Assembly: GCF_000953825.1 (NCBI RefSeq)
Contig: NZ_BBUL01000016.1
Coordinates: 1 to 48,984, forward strand
DNA length: 48,984 nucleotides
Direction: 5' to 3'
Source of the DNA: Cellvibrio sp. OA-2007
GTDB taxonomy: Bacteria; Pseudomonadota; Gammaproteobacteria; Pseudomonadales; Cellvibrionaceae
Positions 11,164 to 20,345 of this stretch are shown piece by piece. Made by a program: the position numbers and the translations under genes. Within the stretch, counting starts at the first letter, position 1. Every line of letters begins with the position of its first letter. The notes beneath the pieces were generated by a model. The model had not been told where the DNA came from. It saw only the letters and a list, made by a program, of their open reading frames with translations, and did not search any database.

Positions 11164-11436
11164 ATGGAAACGGTAAGTGTTAATCGCTTTCGCGATAATC
11201 TGAAAGTGTTGGTGGAAGATGTCATCGACAATCACGCCCCCTTAAAAGTCACCCGCCGCGCTGGTGAGGATTTTGTGGTGGTGAGTGCCGCTGACTGGGA
11301 GCGGGAGCAGGAAACTTTGCATGTACTGCAATCCAGCGACCTGATGCGGCAAATTGCCAAATCGATGAAAACCCACGCAAAAGGCTCTGGCTATCAACCC
11401 ACGGAAAGGGAACTCGATGAAATCACTGGTATTTGA
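11164..11436 (+). CDS. yefM: Antitoxin YefM (Phd/YefM family)
   Basis: DNA-binding antitoxin that neutralises YoeB and represses the operon. The start is ATG 11164, which has AGGTG four bases upstream and gives the canonical 'METVSVNRFRDNLKVLVEDV' Phd/YefM fold opening. The in-frame upstream ATG at 11131 would add 11 residues and lies inside the putative operator. The central 'LKVTRRAGEDFVVVSAADWE' strand-helix pattern is family-typical. The C-terminal region (about residues 55-90) is polar and would be the flexible toxin-wrapping tail. The 3' end overlaps yoeB by 20 bases, the usual coupling for this pair. Confidence 0.93.
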   Translation: METVSVNRFRDNLKVLVEDVIDNHAPLKVTRRAGEDFVVVSAADWEREQETLHVLQSSDLMRQIAKSMKTHAKGSGYQPTERELDEITGI

Positions 11437-11686
11437 AGGTGAAACCTGGGCGGCGTATGAAGTCATGCGTGAGCGCGATAAAGCGTTGCATAAGGCTCTT
11501 TGTAAAGTACTGAAAGAATTACTGCGCGCTAAAGATCCAACTAAAGGAATCGGGAAACCTGAAGCGCTTAAGCACAACCTCTCTGGTTTTTGGTCGCGAC
11601 GCATTTCGCACAAAGATCGCCTCATTTATAAATTTGATGACCACGCGATTTATATTTTTGCCATCGGTGGGCATTACGATCAGTAG
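11417..11686 (+). CDS. yoeB: Toxin YoeB (ribosome-dependent mRNA endoribonuclease)
   Basis: RelE-superfamily toxin that cuts mRNA in the ribosomal A site. The 89-residue protein matches the E. coli YoeB pattern closely in '[19 protein letters not shown]' and at the C-terminus. The catalytic set equivalent to E46, R65, H83 and Y84 is intact as E49, R68, H86 and Y87. It starts within the yefM 3' end and stops nine bases before cysG, so read-through from the toxin-antitoxin promoter could reach cysG. The toxin looks active from its sequence. Confidence 0.95.
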   Translation: MKSLVFEGETWAAYEVMRERDKALHKALCKVLKELLRAKDPTKGIGKPEALKHNLSGFWSRRISHKDRLIYKFDDHAIYIFAIGGHYDQ

Positions 11687-11694
11687 ATATATTT

Positions 11695-13083
11695 ATGGAT
11701 TATTTCCCCGTCTTTCTCGATTTAAAAAAACGTCGCTGCCTGTTAGTCGGAGGTGGTGAAGTGGCTACTCGTAAAGGGCGCATGCTCGCTAAAGCGGGTG
11801 CGGTTTTGCGGGTGGTTGCGCCAGAGATTTCCAGTGAATTGCGTGAGTTAATTGCCAGTTCTGGTGGTGAGTTGTTTGCGCGCGAGTATCAAACCAGTGA
11901 TTTGCAGAGCTGTGTATTGGTTATCGCAGCGACGGATATTGAATCGGTCAATGAAAAAATTTCTGCTGATGCACAAGCCTTAAATCTGCCGGTCAATGTT
12001 GTGGATACGCCTGCACTTTGCACTTATATCACGCCAGCGATTATTGATCGCTCGCCCTTGGTGATTGCAGTTTCCAGTGGCGGTGAAGCGCCGGTGCTTG
12101 CGCGTTTGGTGCGGGCAAAATTGGAAACGTTAATTCCAGCGAGCTACGGCAAGCTGGCGCAAATTGCTAGCCTGTGGCGCGACAGAGTTAAAGCGCGTTT
12201 TAGCGATGGCGATAGTCGCCGCAAGTTTTGGGAGAAAATCCTGCAAGGTCCCGCAGCAGAGTTGATGATGAATGGGCAGGAAACTGCTGCAAATAACTTT
12301 ATCGCAAGTGAATTGGCGGCAGATCAAGCTGAATTAACGCGAGGTGAAGTCTATTTGGTTGGCGGCGGACCGGGTGATCCGGAATTGTTAACCCTGCGCG
12401 CGTTGCGTTTAATGCAGCAAGCCGATGTAGTGCTTTATGACCGATTGGTTTCTGATGGAGTGATGGAATTAGTGCGCCGCGATGCCGAGCGGATTTATGT
12501 AGGCAAGCGCCGCAGCGAGCATGCAATGCAGCAAGAAAATATCAATCAGCTATTGGTTGATTTGGCCAAACAAGGTAAACGTGTGTTGCGTTTAAAAGGC
12601 GGCGATCCGTTTATTTTTGGTCGTGGTGGCGAAGAGATCGAATTGCTCGCGCAAAATCATATTCCGTTTCAGGTCGTACCGGGTATTACCGCTGCATCAG
12701 GTTGCGCGGCTTATGCGGGCATTCCTTTAACGCATCGCGATTATGCTCAGTCGGTGCGTTTTGTGACGGGGCATTTGAAGTCCGACGATACCAATTTGCA
12801 GTGGCCGGAGTTAGCCAATCCTACTCAGACACTGGTGTTTTATATGGGGCTGGTGGGGCTGAAAGAGATTTGTGAATCCCTTATTACCCATGGCCGCGCG
12901 GCCAGCACGCCAGTCGCCTTAATTGAAAAGGGCACGACTCAGGAGCAGCGGGTGCTAATTTCAGATTTGAATTCGATTGCCGATGTGGTTGCGCAAAATG
13001 ATGTTCATGCGCCCACGCTATTCATCGTGGGTGATGTCGTCAAACTGCATAACACCTTAAAGTGGTTTAAAGCTGGTAACTAA
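11695..13083 (+). CDS. cysG: Siroheme synthase CysG (trifunctional)
   Basis: Makes siroheme from uroporphyrinogen III for sulfite and nitrite reductases. The N-terminal half (about 1-150) is the NAD-dependent precorrin-2 dehydrogenase/sirohydrochlorin ferrochelatase, with '[20 protein letters not shown]' and '[14 protein letters not shown]'. The C-terminal half (about 215-460) is the SAM-dependent uroporphyrinogen III methyltransferase, with '[19 protein letters not shown]' and '[13 protein letters not shown]'. The length of 462 residues matches other CysG proteins. In Pseudomonas cysG follows serS directly. Here three accessory genes intervene. Confidence 0.97.
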   Translation: MDYFPVFLDLKKRRCLLVGGGEVATRKGRMLAKAGAVLRVVAPEISSELRELIASSGGELFAREYQTSDLQSCVLVIAATDIESVNEKISADAQALNLPVNVVDTPALCTYITPAIIDRSPLVIAVSSGGEAPVLARLVRAKLETLIPASYGKLAQIASLWRDRVKARFSDGDSRRKFWEKILQGPAAELMMNGQETAANNFIASELAADQAELTRGEVYLVGGGPGDPELLTLRALRLMQQADVVLYDRLVSDGVMELVRRDAERIYVGKRRSEHAMQQENINQLLVDLAKQGKRVLRLKGGDPFIFGRGGEEIELLAQNHIPFQVVPGITAASGCAAYAGIPLTHRDYAQSVRFVTGHLKSDDTNLQWPELANPTQTLVFYMGLVGLKEICESLITHGRAASTPVALIEKGTTQEQRVLISDLNSIADVVAQNDVHAPTLFIVGDVVKLHNTLKWFKAGN

Positions 13084-13206
13084 TATTGTATAAAATGTGA
13101 TCTGTGCGTCAGAAATGTGTTGAAGGTGGTTTTAAGGTTAAAGGAATTCAATGTTTTGCCGATAAATTGACTGTGATTTGACTATTTAGGCGTAACAGGA
13201 ATCTCT

Positions 13207-13473
13207 ATGGTTTATCTCGGCCCCATACAACCCCGACCGGTATCGGTAAAGGTGCCCAGCCGCCCATCTGCAACTACGGCGGTTAGCGCCTATGCCAATG
13301 AGCAGCAGAAGAACGAACGCTCCGCCGGGCTTGACGGAGTCATGCCTCCCGGTGGCGTGGAGCGCCGTAAAAAACAAGATCGCCGCAATAAATCTGCCGC
13401 ACCTATGTTAGAAACCCGCGCCGGAAAAGACCGGCGCAAATCCCCGCAGCCTAGTATTAGTATTTCGATCTAA
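13207..13473 (+). CDS. Small basic hypothetical protein with paired DRR motifs
   Basis: An 88-residue protein not assigned to a family. AGGAA lies a few bases before the ATG, a good ribosome-binding site, which supports a real gene. The N-terminal half is Pro/Ser/Val-rich. The C-terminal half has two basic blocks, 'ERRKKQDRRNK' (about residues 52-62) and 'KDRRK' (about 75-79), followed by a Ser/Ile tail. No signal peptide or membrane segment is visible. Similar 'ERR..DRR' blocks occur in short uncharacterised gammaproteobacterial proteins. It converges on the molybdoenzyme gene with 15 bases between the stops. Confidence 0.65.
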   Translation: MVYLGPIQPRPVSVKVPSRPSATTAVSAYANEQQKNERSAGLDGVMPPGGVERRKKQDRRNKSAAPMLETRAGKDRRKSPQPSISISI

Positions 13474-13488
13474 TTTTTTCCGTAACTT

Positions 13489-15708
13489 TTAGTCGGTTGT
13501 TGAACCTGAGTTGCGTATTTGCACCGGAACAGATTTAAACGCGGGCGTTTTGCTGCGTGGGTCATGGGTAGTCGCAATCAACACATTAGCCTCCGGGTAA
13601 TAGGCCATTGCATTGCCGCGCGGTAGATCAAACGCAAATACTTTTACTGCTTTCATTTCACCTTGTGCTGATTGGACGTCTACAGAATCGTTCACTTTAA
13701 TTCCCAGTGCATCAATATCCGCTTGATTCATCAAAATCGACCAGCGGGTATTGGTGCCGCGATAGGAATCACTCTCTTCATAAATAATCGAATTAAATTG
13801 CCCTTCGCTGCGGATACTCGCCAGTAAAAATGGATACTCCGCGCTGGTGACAGGTGCGGGTAGGGGATTGGTTTGGAATTGCGCTTTGCCGTTTTCGGTT
13901 TTAAATACAGGTGTGGAAAATAAACGATCTTTAATTGTAAATTCCTGTTTGGTTTTAGCTATATCTTTTAATTCACTTAAACCGGGAATAGTGGCTGCAA
14001 TAGCGGCGCGAATAGAATCGTGTTGTTTCAATTGATTAAAATCGAGCGGGCAATTGGGCAATAAACGTCTGCCCAATTCACACAAAATTTCTACTTCGGG
14101 TTTTACATTATGTAAACGGTCGATGCCGCCATCGCTCAAGCGCACATAATTAAACATGGATTCTTGTGTAGTAGGTTGCCACTCTTCATCGCGCGCGGTG
14201 ACCGGCAAAATTAACGCTTCGCTAGTTTCCATACCAGTGATATGGCCAGCGTTTAAGGTTGTTGTTAAATAGACTTTGAAGTTGATTTTATCAAGCGCTG
14301 CTTGTGCCCACTTGCTGTTGGGTGTGGCGGAAAACAAATTCCCGCCCATGATGAATGCGGCATCTATTTTTCCTGCGTGTGCTGCATCTAAACAGGCGAG
14401 GGTATCCATCCCTTTGCTGCGCGGAAGTTGCACATTCAAGTGCTGTTCAAGCTGCTGTAATACATCGTCCGCTAAAATCGGTTTTACTCCAACGGTGCCA
14501 ATACCTTGCACATTGCTGTGGCCGCGCAGTGGCAATAAACCTGCAGCCGGTTTGCCGAGCATGCCGCGCAGTAATGCCAAATTAGCAATGGCTTCGACAT
14601 TTTCTACTCCGTGCAAATGATGGGTAATGCCCATGCCCCAGGCAAAAATTGCTTTGTCGGCGCGCGCATAAGCATCGGCCAGCGCAATTATTTTTTCTTT
14701 CTCAATACCGCAAGCGCTAACCAGCGTTGGCCAGGTGGTATGTTCAATATCATGTTTAAACGTTTCAAAATCACTGGTGTATTGCGCGATATAATTTGTC
14801 GCAATTTGATGTTTTTCTAACAGTGCTTTAGCTATGCCTTTGAATAATGCCAAGTCACTGCCAATTTTTGGTTGTTCATATTCCGATGCAATCCAGCTGC
14901 CGCCGCTGAGCATAGACTTGGCGCTTTTCGGTACAGCAAACCGCACCAGCCCAGGTTCTTTTGCCGGATTAATCACAATCACTTGCCCGCCGCGCTCACG
15001 GCAATTTTTTAGTTGATGCACAAAACGTGGGTGATTGGATGAGGGGTTTGCACCTATCACAAAAATACAATCGCAATTGCCAACATCCTCTAATGAAACT
15101 GTTGCGGTGCCAGTGCCTATCACATTGGATAAACCCACCCCGGTCGCTTGATGACAGTAGTAGGAGCAATTATTGACGTTGTTGGTGCCATACAAGCGGG
15201 CGAGTAATTGCAGCACAAAACCGGCTTCATTTGATGAGCGACCAGATGAATAAAAAAAGCTGCGCTCGGGATCGGTTGCGGTAAATGCGCGAGCCATTTT
15301 ATCCAGCGCAAATTCCCAACTGACGGGGGAATATTTATTGCTATCGGTAGATTTAAATAATGGATTGTTTAACCGCCCGAGGTGTTCTAATTCATAGGCG
15401 CTGAGTTGTTTAAAATCGTCGAGCGTATGATTGAATAAATCCGTTGGAATAGGTTGCTGTATATCGGTTGATTGCGCCTGAATACTTTTATTGCATACCG
15501 AGGGAAATTCATCTTTTTCATTTGTCATGCCGCCGCGCTGACCGCCCATGCCCAAACCGCAGGCTTTACAGGCATTTTTACTATTGAGCGCTTTTGCTGA
15601 ATTGAGCAGGCCAATACGCGCAACGGTTTTTAAGGTGTAGAGAACTTTTTTAGGGCCACCGCCGACAATAGTAATGGGTTCGGTGGGAGTGGATTCTTTT
15701 ATAGACAT
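13489..15708 (-). CDS. FdhF/YdeP-family molybdopterin oxidoreductase
   Basis: Large molybdopterin-bis-guanine-dinucleotide enzyme of the formate dehydrogenase alpha-like (YdeP) family, 739 residues and probably cytoplasmic. There is no twin-arginine signal. The N-terminus has CKACGLG (C47, C50) and C72, but the cysteine expected a few residues after C50 is missing, so a normal four-cysteine [4Fe-4S] site is not present. The active-site loop NCSYYCHQATG aligns with the selenocysteine loop of E. coli FdhF and puts a cysteine (C185) at the metal-ligand position. A C-terminal molybdopterin dinucleotide-binding domain (about 625-735) is present. The substrate is unknown. E. coli YdeP is linked to acid resistance, and that role is not established here. 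Confidence 0.88.
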   Translation of the reverse strand: MSIKESTPTEPITIVGGGPKKVLYTLKTVARIGLLNSAKALNSKNACKACGLGMGGQRGGMTNEKDEFPSVCNKSIQAQSTDIQQPIPTDLFNHTLDDFKQLSAYELEHLGRLNNPLFKSTDSNKYSPVSWEFALDKMARAFTATDPERSFFYSSGRSSNEAGFVLQLLARLYGTNNVNNCSYYCHQATGVGLSNVIGTGTATVSLEDVGNCDCIFVIGANPSSNHPRFVHQLKNCRERGGQVIVINPAKEPGLVRFAVPKSAKSMLSGGSWIASEYEQPKIGSDLALFKGIAKALLEKHQIATNYIAQYTSDFETFKHDIEHTTWPTLVSACGIEKEKIIALADAYARADKAIFAWGMGITHHLHGVENVEAIANLALLRGMLGKPAAGLLPLRGHSNVQGIGTVGVKPILADDVLQQLEQHLNVQLPRSKGMDTLACLDAAHAGKIDAAFIMGGNLFSATPNSKWAQAALDKINFKVYLTTTLNAGHITGMETSEALILPVTARDEEWQPTTQESMFNYVRLSDGGIDRLHNVKPEVEILCELGRRLLPNCPLDFNQLKQHDSIRAAIAATIPGLSELKDIAKTKQEFTIKDRLFSTPVFKTENGKAQFQTNPLPAPVTSAEYPFLLASIRSEGQFNSIIYEESDSYRGTNTRWSILMNQADIDALGIKVNDSVDVQSAQGEMKAVKVFAFDLPRGNAMAYYPEANVLIATTHDPRSKTPAFKSVPVQIRNSGSTTD

Positions 15709-15873
15709 AAGCGCTCAACCAGACAGCAATACAATAACAAGAGGTTAGGGGGGATTCTGTGGTATTGCAATATGTTAAATGGCCCGCTTGCTAAAGCACG
15801 GGTTGGTAAAAAACTGGGGGGGAATAGAAATTCAAGGTTTAGTTTTGTGAAGCAAAAGCTGTGACAATGAGAA

Positions 15874-15897
15874 AGGGGGTCACGGTAGTGAGCCCCT
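15874..15897 (-). terminator. Candidate terminator of the aldo-keto reductase gene
   Basis: AGGGG-TCAC and GTGA-CCCCT arms with one internal mismatch and a GGTA loop lie 32 bases beyond the stop of the minus-strand gene. The T-tract on the minus strand is short (TTTCT). The plus-strand side has a longer T-rich run, so termination could be bidirectional. Confidence 0.5.
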
Positions 15898-15928
15898 CTT
15901 TAATTTCATTTTTTTACAGCTGGTTTTT

Positions 15929-16942
15929 TTATTTCAAAATGCCTTCAATTTTTGCTAATTCATCCGCACTGAACTCAAGGTTATTGAGTGCTGCTACAGA
16001 GTCGTCAATTTGCGCTGGGCGGCTGGCGCCGATCAGGCAGGTGGTAACAACTGGATTGCGTAGCGTCCAGGCGATTGCCATTTGTGCCAGTGATTGATTG
16101 CGCGATTCGGCAATTGCATTTAAGGCCTGCACTTTTTTAAGCTTTTCCGGGGTGATGTCTTTGTCGCCCAAGTAGATTTGTTCGCTGCGTGCTGCACGAG
16201 AACCTTCCGGAATACCGTTCAGGTATTTGTTGGTCAGTACACCTTGTGCCAGCGGTGAGAAAACAATGGAACCTACACCTTCGGTTTTTAATACATCGGT
16301 CAGGCCTTTTTCAATCCAGCGATCAAACATGTTGTAACGCGGTTGGTGAATTAATAATGGCGTGCCCAGCTCGCGCAAAATGCGCACCGCTTCTTGTGTT
16401 TGTGCCGGTTGATAATTGGAAATACCCACATAGAGTGCGCGACCGGAGCGAACGATAAAATCCAGTGCTTGCATGGTTTCTTCCAGTGGTGTTTCCGGGT
16501 CCATGCAGTGGTGATAAAAAATATCAAAATAATCGAGGCCGGTGCGTTTTAAACTTTGGTCGCAACTGCTGACTAAATATTTGCGTGAGCCGCCAATGCC
16601 GTAGGGGCCTGGCCACATATCGTAACCAGCTTTGCTGGAGATAATTAATTCATCGCGGTAGTGAGCAAAATCCTGTTTGTAAATATTGCCGAAGGTGGAT
16701 TCTGCAGAGCCAAAATTGGGGCCGTAGTTATTGGCTAAATCAAAATGGGTGATACCCAAATCAAATGCGCGACGCAGCATCGCACGGGCATTGGCTTGTG
16801 AATCAACTGCGCCGAAGTTTTGCCATAAGCCCAATGACAGGCGCGATAAACGCAGACCACTTTTTCCGCAGCGCTGGAATTTCATGGTTTTGTAGCGATC
16901 AGGATGGGCGACATAAAGCGGATTGGGTTCGTGGGTTATCAT
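15929..16942 (-). CDS. gpr: Aldo-keto reductase, YghZ/Gpr type (L-glyceraldehyde 3-phosphate reductase-like)
   Basis: NADPH-dependent AKR14-type reductase. It closely follows E. coli YghZ: an 'HPDRY..MKFQRCGKSGLRL' opening, 'DLGITHFDLANNYGP', 'ISSKAGYDMWPGPYG', 'GSRKYL' and 'PLAQGVLTNKYLNGIP'. The catalytic tetrad D68, Y73, K104, H145 is intact. In E. coli the enzyme reduces L-glyceraldehyde 3-phosphate and methylglyoxal. AGGAT stands five bases before the ATG. It is a single-gene unit, with its own terminator downstream and the MAPEG terminator behind it. Confidence 0.92.
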   Translation of the reverse strand: MITHEPNPLYVAHPDRYKTMKFQRCGKSGLRLSRLSLGLWQNFGAVDSQANARAMLRRAFDLGITHFDLANNYGPNFGSAESTFGNIYKQDFAHYRDELIISSKAGYDMWPGPYGIGGSRKYLVSSCDQSLKRTGLDYFDIFYHHCMDPETPLEETMQALDFIVRSGRALYVGISNYQPAQTQEAVRILRELGTPLLIHQPRYNMFDRWIEKGLTDVLKTEGVGSIVFSPLAQGVLTNKYLNGIPEGSRAARSEQIYLGDKDITPEKLKKVQALNAIAESRNQSLAQMAIAWTLRNPVVTTCLIGASRPAQIDDSVAALNNLEFSADELAKIEGILK

Positions 16943-17065
16943 TTTTTATCCTGCAGTGTAGTGAATGTAGATCTTACCGAAGGGGCGCATTTTACCTGAA
17001 AAGACTCCAAGACAAGCTTGGCTGAGTGTAAAGAAAAGCTGAGTAAATAAATGTATCGTCCCCAA

Positions 17066-17108
17066 CAGTAAAAATCCCTGCGAGTTTGTCTGGCAGGGAT
17101 TTTTACTG
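17066..17108. terminator. Strong bidirectional terminator (perfect 16-bp stem)
   Basis: CAGTAAAAATCCCTGC (17066-17081) is perfectly complementary to GCAGGGATTTTTACTG (17093-17108). The GC core is flanked by A-runs and T-runs in both orientations. It lies 20 bases past the stop of the minus-strand MAPEG gene and is its terminator. It also insulates the promoter region of the aldo-keto reductase gene. Confidence 0.85.
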
Positions 17109-17128
17109 TGAGTGTTTATCGTGGCTGT

Positions 17129-17533
17129 TTAGCGGGTCGCATAACTCGCAACCAAAATCCCCCAAATAACCAGCATACAAATATTGCCCAGCATATAAGC
17201 GCGCAGGCGATGGATAACATTGTTGCTGTGCAGATGGATCCAGCTATGAGCGATACGCGCCAAGACAAAAATCCACGCGGTGATAATCATTACTGGCGGT
17301 TGTATGCCGAGGGCAATGGCAGTAGCGCCGGCAGCGTAAAACAGCACCGGCACTTCAAACAAATTGCTGTAATTGCGTGCTGCTTGAGCGATGGCGTCGG
17401 GCATTTCACCGCTGTTAAGGCGAAATTGGCTGAGCCGAATATCGCCGGCTTTAACGGCTTTAACCCGTAAGCGAAACAGATGAATAGCGACCGCACAGGT
17501 CACCAAGACCATGGCAAACATTGGGTAGAGCAT
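17129..17533 (-). CDS. MAPEG family membrane protein
   Basis: Small integral membrane protein of the MAPEG family (membrane-associated proteins in eicosanoid and glutathione metabolism), 134 residues. There are four hydrophobic helices. The diagnostic box 'AARNYSNLFEVPVLFYA' (about 51-67) is clear, followed by 'ARIAHSWIHLHSNNVIHRL'. Bacterial members are mostly uncharacterised, and some bind glutathione. The start has AAGGAT about eight bases upstream. It is a monocistronic gene ending in a strong terminator. Confidence 0.88.
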   Translation of the reverse strand: MLYPMFAMVLVTCAVAIHLFRLRVKAVKAGDIRLSQFRLNSGEMPDAIAQAARNYSNLFEVPVLFYAAGATAIALGIQPPVMIITAWIFVLARIAHSWIHLHSNNVIHRLRAYMLGNICMLVIWGILVASYATR

Positions 17534-17722
17534 AGGGGTATCCTTAATTAAGGTGTTATCAGTTGGGTTTCACTATAGCTCAAGAGCAGGGTGATTCCGC
17601 AGTGCATATGCCATCTAATCGCCATAGGGGACATTCGCGGATTCAGACACTATAATGGCCGCCTTTATTTGCCGGGTCTGCCACAGGCAGCACTTTCTTA
17701 CCCACCATCACAAGGTAAACCC

Positions 17723-18898
17723 ATGATTATCAAGCCAAAAGTTCGCGGTTTTATTTGTACCAACGCCCACCCGCAAGGCTGTGCAGTTAACGTTCAAGAG
17801 CAAATCGCCTTCACTAAAGCCAAAGGTCCTGTGGCCAATGCCCCCAAAAAAGTCTTGGTATTGGGCTGCTCTACCGGTTTTGGTTTGTCTTCACGGATTA
17901 CCGCTGCGTTTGGCGGTGGTGCGGATACGCTGGGTGTTTGCTTTGAAAAAGAGCCAAGTGAGACTAAAACGGCGACTGCCGGCTACTACAATACCTCGGC
18001 GTTCCACGATGCGGCCAAAGCAGAAGGCCTGTATGCCCAGACTATCAATGGCGATGCGTTTTCTGACGCGCTGAAAGAGCAAGTTATCAGTGAATTGAAA
18101 AACTCCATCGGTAAAGTCGATTTGGTGATTTACAGTCTGGCATCACCGCGCCGCACTGATCCTAAAACCGGTGAAGTCTACAATTCTGTACTCAAGCCAA
18201 TCGGCAAGCAGTACGTGTCTAAAAACCTCAATACCGATACTCTGAAAATTGCCGATGTCACCATCGAGCCAGCATCAGATGAAGAGATCGCCAACACAGT
18301 TAAAGTGATGGGCGGTGAAGATTGGGAAATGTGGATCGATGCTTTGAAAGGTGCCGATCTGCTTGCCGACAACTTCCAAACCGTGGCTTACACCTACCTC
18401 GGCGACAAGTTGACCTGGCCGATCTACGGTAAAGCAACTATCGGTAAAGCCAAAGAAGATTTGGATCGCGCCGCGAAAACCTTGAGTGCAAAACACGGCG
18501 GCAACGCCCATGTTGCAGTATTAAAAGCGGTAGTAACCCAAGCGAGCTCGGCCATTCCGGTAATGCCGTTGTATTTGGCGATCCTGTTTAAGGTGATGAA
18601 AGAGCAGGGCACCCATGAAGGTTGCATCGAACAGATTCAACGCTTGTTTACAGAGTGCCTCTATTCAAATACTCCGCGCCTGGATGATGCCAACCGCTAC
18701 CGCGTCGATGAACTGGAATTGAGCTCATCGGTACAAACCAAAGTGGAAGAAATTTGGGAACAAGTGACCGAAGAAAATCTGTTTGAGTTGACCGATTTTG
18801 CCGGTTACAAAGCGGAATTTTTGCGCTTGTTTGGTTTTGGTTTAAACGGTGTCGATTACGACGCAGAAACCACCCCGCTGGTGCAGACGAATTTCTAA
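17723..18898 (+). CDS. fabV: Trans-2-enoyl-[ACP]/CoA reductase FabV
   Basis: NADH-dependent enoyl reductase of the last step of fatty-acid elongation and the triclosan-insensitive FabI alternative. I use ATG 17723 (AAGGT about eight bases upstream), which gives '[20 protein letters not shown]', the standard FabV start. The longer frame from 17591 has no family similarity in its first 44 residues. The NAD-binding loop is '[12 protein letters not shown]' (about 48-59). The catalytic Y235-x8-K244 pair falls at the same numbers as in described FabV proteins. It is full length at 391 residues and followed by a good terminator. Confidence 0.96.
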   Translation: MIIKPKVRGFICTNAHPQGCAVNVQEQIAFTKAKGPVANAPKKVLVLGCSTGFGLSSRITAAFGGGADTLGVCFEKEPSETKTATAGYYNTSAFHDAAKAEGLYAQTINGDAFSDALKEQVISELKNSIGKVDLVIYSLASPRRTDPKTGEVYNSVLKPIGKQYVSKNLNTDTLKIADVTIEPASDEEIANTVKVMGGEDWEMWIDALKGADLLADNFQTVAYTYLGDKLTWPIYGKATIGKAKEDLDRAAKTLSAKHGGNAHVAVLKAVVTQASSAIPVMPLYLAILFKVMKEQGTHEGCIEQIQRLFTECLYSNTPRLDDANRYRVDELELSSSVQTKVEEIWEQVTEENLFELTDFAGYKAEFLRLFGFGLNGVDYDAETTPLVQTNF

Positions 18899-18910
18899 GC
18901 CTGCCGCAAC

Positions 18911-18938
18911 AATCCCTCGCCTCGGCGGGGGATTTTTT
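18911..18938 (+). terminator. Rho-independent terminator of fabV
   Basis: AATCCCTCGCC (18911-18921) pairs with GGCGGGGGATT (18924-18934), with one wobble pair, and a run of T follows. It starts 13 bases after the fabV stop. Confidence 0.85.
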
Positions 18939-18993
18939 TATCGGTCATTGTTAAATAATTGTTGTGTAGAACTGTATTTAAATAGGAGCATAA

Positions 18994-19524
18994 ATGCGCA
19001 AACGTATTGCGATAGATATGGACGAAACCATTTGCGATACCATGGCTCGCCATCTCGATTGGTACAACACCGAGTTTCAACAAAGCTTAACTAAAGCCGA
19101 TTTATACGGAACTAAAATTTATCACAAAGTGCCCGAGGCACATGTTGCCCGCGTGCGAGCATACCCTGATATCCGCGCGTTTTTTACTGACATTCGACCC
19201 TATGACGATGCTATCGAGGTGATTCGTGAATTGCATGAATCTTATGAGATTGTAATCGCCACAGCAGCGATGGAGCATCCCACTTCGTTCGCACCTAAAT
19301 ATGAGTGGCTGGTGAAATACTTGCCGTTTTTGTCGCCGATGAATTTTATTTTTTGCGGCAAGAAAAATCTGGTGCAAGCAGATTATTTAATTGATGACAA
19401 CTCGCGTCATTTTGATGGATTTGTAGGGCAGGGGATTTTGTTTTCTGCCCCGCATAACATGGAAGAGGCGGCAGAGGTGCGGCTCAATAATTGGCAAGAA
19501 GTGCGCGCCTATTTTTTGCGATAA
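18994..19524 (+). CDS. 5'(3')-deoxyribonucleotidase-like HAD phosphatase (NT5C type)
   Basis: HAD-superfamily phosphatase of the cytosolic 5'-nucleotidase type C family, 176 residues. HAD motif I is IDMDET with the nucleophile D8 and general acid D10. Motif II is in 'IVIATAAMEHPTSF'. A Lys in 'FCGKKNL' serves as motif III and 'LIDDNSRHF' as motif IV. It probably dephosphorylates deoxynucleoside monophosphates. AGGAGC precedes the ATG at good spacing. It is transcribed separately from fabV because of the terminator between them. Confidence 0.88.
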   Translation: MRKRIAIDMDETICDTMARHLDWYNTEFQQSLTKADLYGTKIYHKVPEAHVARVRAYPDIRAFFTDIRPYDDAIEVIRELHESYEIVIATAAMEHPTSFAPKYEWLVKYLPFLSPMNFIFCGKKNLVQADYLIDDNSRHFDGFVGQGILFSAPHNMEEAAEVRLNNWQEVRAYFLR

Positions 19525-19568
19525 GTTTTTGCGGTATTGTTCTCGCAAATAAGCGCGCACATTATTGG

Positions 19569-20210
19569 TTACTGCAAAGGTTTAAAAAAACGCTCGCTGC
19601 GCGGTAAAAAATAATCCTCGTAGTCGAGTGACATTACCACGCTGCGTGAGCGACCGACAAACTCGCTGCGCGGTACAAAACCAATCATGCGTGAATCAGC
19701 ACTATTGTCACGGTTGTCCCCTAGCATTAAATAGTGGCCTTCAGGCACGGTGACTGGATCAAAATTGGCGTAGCCCTGCGCATTGGGATCCAAGCGGACA
19801 ATATGTGTTTGTTCCGGTAGTTGCTCCAGCCAATCGCCATTGGTTGCTGCGGTATAGGAAAGCGCTTTACCGTTGATAATTAAATGGTTATCGCGCATGG
19901 CAATAGTATCGCCCGGTACGCCAATCACACGTTTAACCAAACGCTTATCCGCTACTTTGGAATCGAATACTGCAATCTCACCGCGTGCGGGGTCGGCAAT
20001 TTTATACAGTGAAATGTGAGTGAAGGGGATGCGTAAATCATAGGCCATTTTATTCAGGCCAATCCGGTCGCCTTCGATCAGGGTGGGTTTCATCGAACCG
20101 CTCGGCACATCATTCCAATCGGCGATGGCGCTGCGGAAACAAAACATCAGAGCCAAAAATACGATGAATGAGCGATTTTCTTTCCAGCAGGATTTACATT
20201 GGCTCAGCAT
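19569..20210 (-). CDS. lepB: Signal peptidase I
   Basis: Membrane-bound serine protease that removes Sec and Tat signal peptides. A single N-terminal membrane segment (about 12-30) is followed by the catalytic Ser39 in PSGSMKPTL and the general-base Lys93 in KRVIGVPGD. The family box LMLGDNRDNSADSR is present, as is a C-terminal 'VGRSRSVVMSLDYED'. At 213 residues it is shorter than E. coli LepB (324), lacking one membrane span and part of the second periplasmic subdomain. That form is common and may coexist with another LepB elsewhere. AAGGAAATC precedes the start. Confidence 0.94.
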   Translation of the reverse strand: MLSQCKSCWKENRSFIVFLALMFCFRSAIADWNDVPSGSMKPTLIEGDRIGLNKMAYDLRIPFTHISLYKIADPARGEIAVFDSKVADKRLVKRVIGVPGDTIAMRDNHLIINGKALSYTAATNGDWLEQLPEQTHIVRLDPNAQGYANFDPVTVPEGHYLMLGDNRDNSADSRMIGFVPRSEFVGRSRSVVMSLDYEDYFLPRSERFFKPLQ

Positions 20211-20345
20211 GATTGATTTCCTTTAACAGCAGTCAGTTGATTGAACAAATACCAAGGATGAATAAAACTGTATGAGTGTGTATTGACCGGGTTTTTCACA
20301 CTCGGTTCAGTGCATGAAACATTTACTTTTTAGCAGCTATTTTTT

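Noticed and set aside
15709-15928. Small gene upstream of the molybdoenzyme
   Set aside because: The open frame there is short, lacks a ribosome-binding site and overlaps the terminator and the aldo-keto reductase end.
17591-17722. 44-residue N-terminal extension of FabV
   Set aside because: No family similarity. ATG 17723 has a ribosome-binding site and gives the standard N-terminus and catalytic numbering.
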